A DNA stretch of 6,648 nt, taken from the NCBI GenBank assembly GCA_030638385.1, contig DAOWES010000215.1, positions 1 through 6,648 of the forward strand, in the 5' to 3' direction. The position numbers were made by a program, and so were the translations under genes. The notes under the pieces were generated by a model that searched no databases, was not told the DNA's origin, and saw nothing but the letters and a program-made list of their open reading frames with translations. Origin of the DNA: Candidatus Cloacimonadota bacterium. GTDB taxonomy: Bacteria > Cloacimonadota > Cloacimonadia > Cloacimonadales > TCS61. Below, one piece after another: positions 6,057 through 6,648 of this stretch (within the stretch, counting starts at the first letter, position 1; every line of letters begins with the position of its first letter).

Positions 6057-6080
6057 CTGTCCCCTTGTAAATGGGGACAG
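6057..6080. repeat. GC-rich hairpin (8-bp perfect stem)
   Basis: CTGTCCCC (6057-6064) and GGGGACAG (6073-6080) pair perfectly with an 8-nt loop. The symmetry continues imperfectly outward: ATCCC at 6047-6053 against GGGAT at 6085-6089, with bulges. It resembles dispersed palindromic repeats seen between genes in many bacteria. No T-run follows. Confidence 0.6.
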
Positions 6081-6111
6081 CTTAGGGATTCAAACTCAGC
6101 GAATAAGGTGT

Positions 6112-6204
6112 TTCGACTTCAATGCTGTTTTAGTAAAAACTACACATTCAAGGGCTCACCATGACAAAATTAGGTTATTATGTAAAACCTCACCCCGTCC
6201 CTCT
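6112..6204. repeat. Direct repeat, copy 1 (93 bp)
   Basis: This copy aligns to 6274-6365 at an offset of 162 bases with only a few substitutions and one single-base indel (near 6177-6180). It includes AATGCTGTTTTAGTAAAAAC (6121-6140), GGCTCACCATGAC and AAAACCTCACCCCG. It continues into a hairpin that copy 2 lacks. Confidence 0.9.
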
Positions 6205-6219
6205 CCTACAAGGAGAGGG
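6199..6219. repeat. GC-rich palindromic repeat (9-bp perfect stem)
   Basis: CCCTCTCCT (6199-6207) and AGGAGAGGG (6211-6219) pair perfectly around ACA. Together with the preceding CCTCACCCCGT it looks like a palindromic intergenic repeat found in several phyla. It forms the 3' end of direct-repeat copy 1. Only the left half is kept in copy 2. Confidence 0.75.
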
Positions 6220-6273
6220 GGGAAGGATGTGGGTAATTTTTTTAAGCTAAGAGATACTTGTTTTCTATTATGG

Positions 6274-6365
6274 TTCGTCTCCAATGCTGTTTTAGTAAAA
6301 ACTACGCATTCAACGGCTCACCATGACAAAATTAGGTCTTTTGTAAAACCTCACCCCGCCCCTCT
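6274..6365. repeat. Direct repeat, copy 2 (92 bp)
   Basis: Second copy of the unit at 6112-6204. It breaks off after CCCCTCT, where copy 1 continues into the hairpin, and passes into the palindrome CTAATATTAG (6364-6373) and CGACTCG. The right half of the hairpin is therefore lost or replaced here. Confidence 0.9.
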
Positions 6366-6489
6366 AATATTAGTCGACTCGTAGAAAAACGATTTCGAGA
6401 ATATTGCCTATTAGTAGTTTAGAAATTAGTATCATGATCATGACTGCTTTGTCTCTTTTATCTTCTTGCTATTCTCATGTTCCTTCTAA

Positions 6490-6622
6490 GATTCGGCTCT
6501 GAACAAAGTGAAGAACGATCTCGAGCTGACGGGGTGTGTAAAATATCTCACCACAATCCTCCCCTCATCCTACTGTCCTTCTCCCTGCAGATATCGTTCT
6601 TCTCTTTGTTCAGAGCCGACTC
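6490..6622. repeat. Long inverted repeat, 26-bp arms with a 73-nt spacer
   Basis: Arms 6494-6519 and 6593-6618 are complementary at 25 of 26 positions (a T/T mismatch at 6509/6603). Pairing extends with one more mismatch to 6490-6519 / 6593-6622. The spacer is 6520-6592. The layout suits a MITE-like element with terminal inverted repeats, or a long stem-loop RNA. I see no target-site duplication and no transposase. Confidence 0.85.
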
Positions 6623-6648
6623 GTCGCTGCCACCCCTCTATTAGATGG

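Larger units (their letters stand above)
5862..6648. other. Gene-free, repeat-rich region upstream of the OTC gene
   Basis: I see no credible protein or tRNA gene in these 787 bases. The first ~20 bases hold the OTC ribosome binding site, and its promoter must also lie nearby. The rest is a patchwork of GC-rich repeats and hairpins in an AT-rich background: stems at 5979-6003, 6057-6080 and 6199-6219, two direct repeats (6112-6204, 6274-6365) and a long inverted repeat (6490-6622). The longest open frame, 6013-6384 plus, runs straight through both direct repeats and yields low-complexity Ser/Pro/Arg sequence, so it is not a gene. Confidence 0.7.

Noticed and set aside
6199..6219. CRISPR-like or terminator reading of the GC-rich hairpin
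   Set aside because: There is no regular repeat-spacer array and no T-run on either side; it fits a dispersed palindromic repeat better.
6013..6384. Open frame of 123 codons on the plus strand
   Set aside because: It spans both direct repeats and the GC-rich hairpin, so its protein contains the same segment twice with Ser/Pro/Arg-rich low complexity; it has no good ribosome binding site.
6432..6443. Perfect 12-bp palindrome TCATGATCATGA
   Set aside because: It is made of simple internal repeats and can arise by chance in AT-rich DNA; no partner sites seen.

Overview
The window is AT-rich DNA from a Gram-negative type bacterium. It encodes a lipoprotein with a clear lipobox, a small protein with a signal peptide and a C-terminal phenylalanine as in outer-membrane barrels, and a periplasmic-type PAP2 phosphatase. 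No gene here fixes the phylum. The low GC, the style of the envelope proteins and the dispersed GC-rich intergenic repeats would fit an FCB-group or candidate-phylum genome (for example Cloacimonadota-like), but that is a guess. Most of the window is ordinary chromosome. The last ~0.65 kb is a gene-free repeat patch.

Layout, left to right. (1) 11-1103, minus strand: a two-gene operon. A lipoprotein carrying a GyrI-like ligand-binding domain (513-1103) is followed after 10 nt by a small putative outer-membrane beta-barrel (11-502). A third gene probably starts exactly at the left edge, because a good ribosome binding site overlaps the barrel gene's stop codon. (2) 1104-1333: divergent intergenic region. 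(3) 1334-1951, plus strand: a TRIC/UPF0126 (YadS/YicG) membrane channel with a GTG start. (4) 2046-3926, minus: an ABC-F ATPase of the Uup type with a TTG start. (5) 4049-4804, minus: an exported PAP2-superfamily phosphatase followed by its own terminator. (6) 4860-5861, minus: ornithine carbamoyltransferase, followed by a strong intrinsic terminator whose T-tract touches the Shine-Dalgarno of the PAP2 gene. (7) 5862-6648: no credible gene. It holds several hairpins, two ~92-bp direct repeats and a 26-bp (25/26 paired) inverted repeat around a 73-nt spacer.

How the parts relate: only the lipoprotein/barrel pair looks like a functional unit. TRIC, ABC-F, PAP2 and OTC are separate transcription units or loosely linked housekeeping genes. 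The OTC has no arginine-biosynthesis or arginine-deiminase neighbours here, so its direction in vivo is open.

The points most worth a second look are the membrane-anchored GyrI-like domain (a fold normally cytoplasmic) paired with a mini barrel, the terminator/SD junction between OTC and PAP2, and the mosaic of repeats at the right end.
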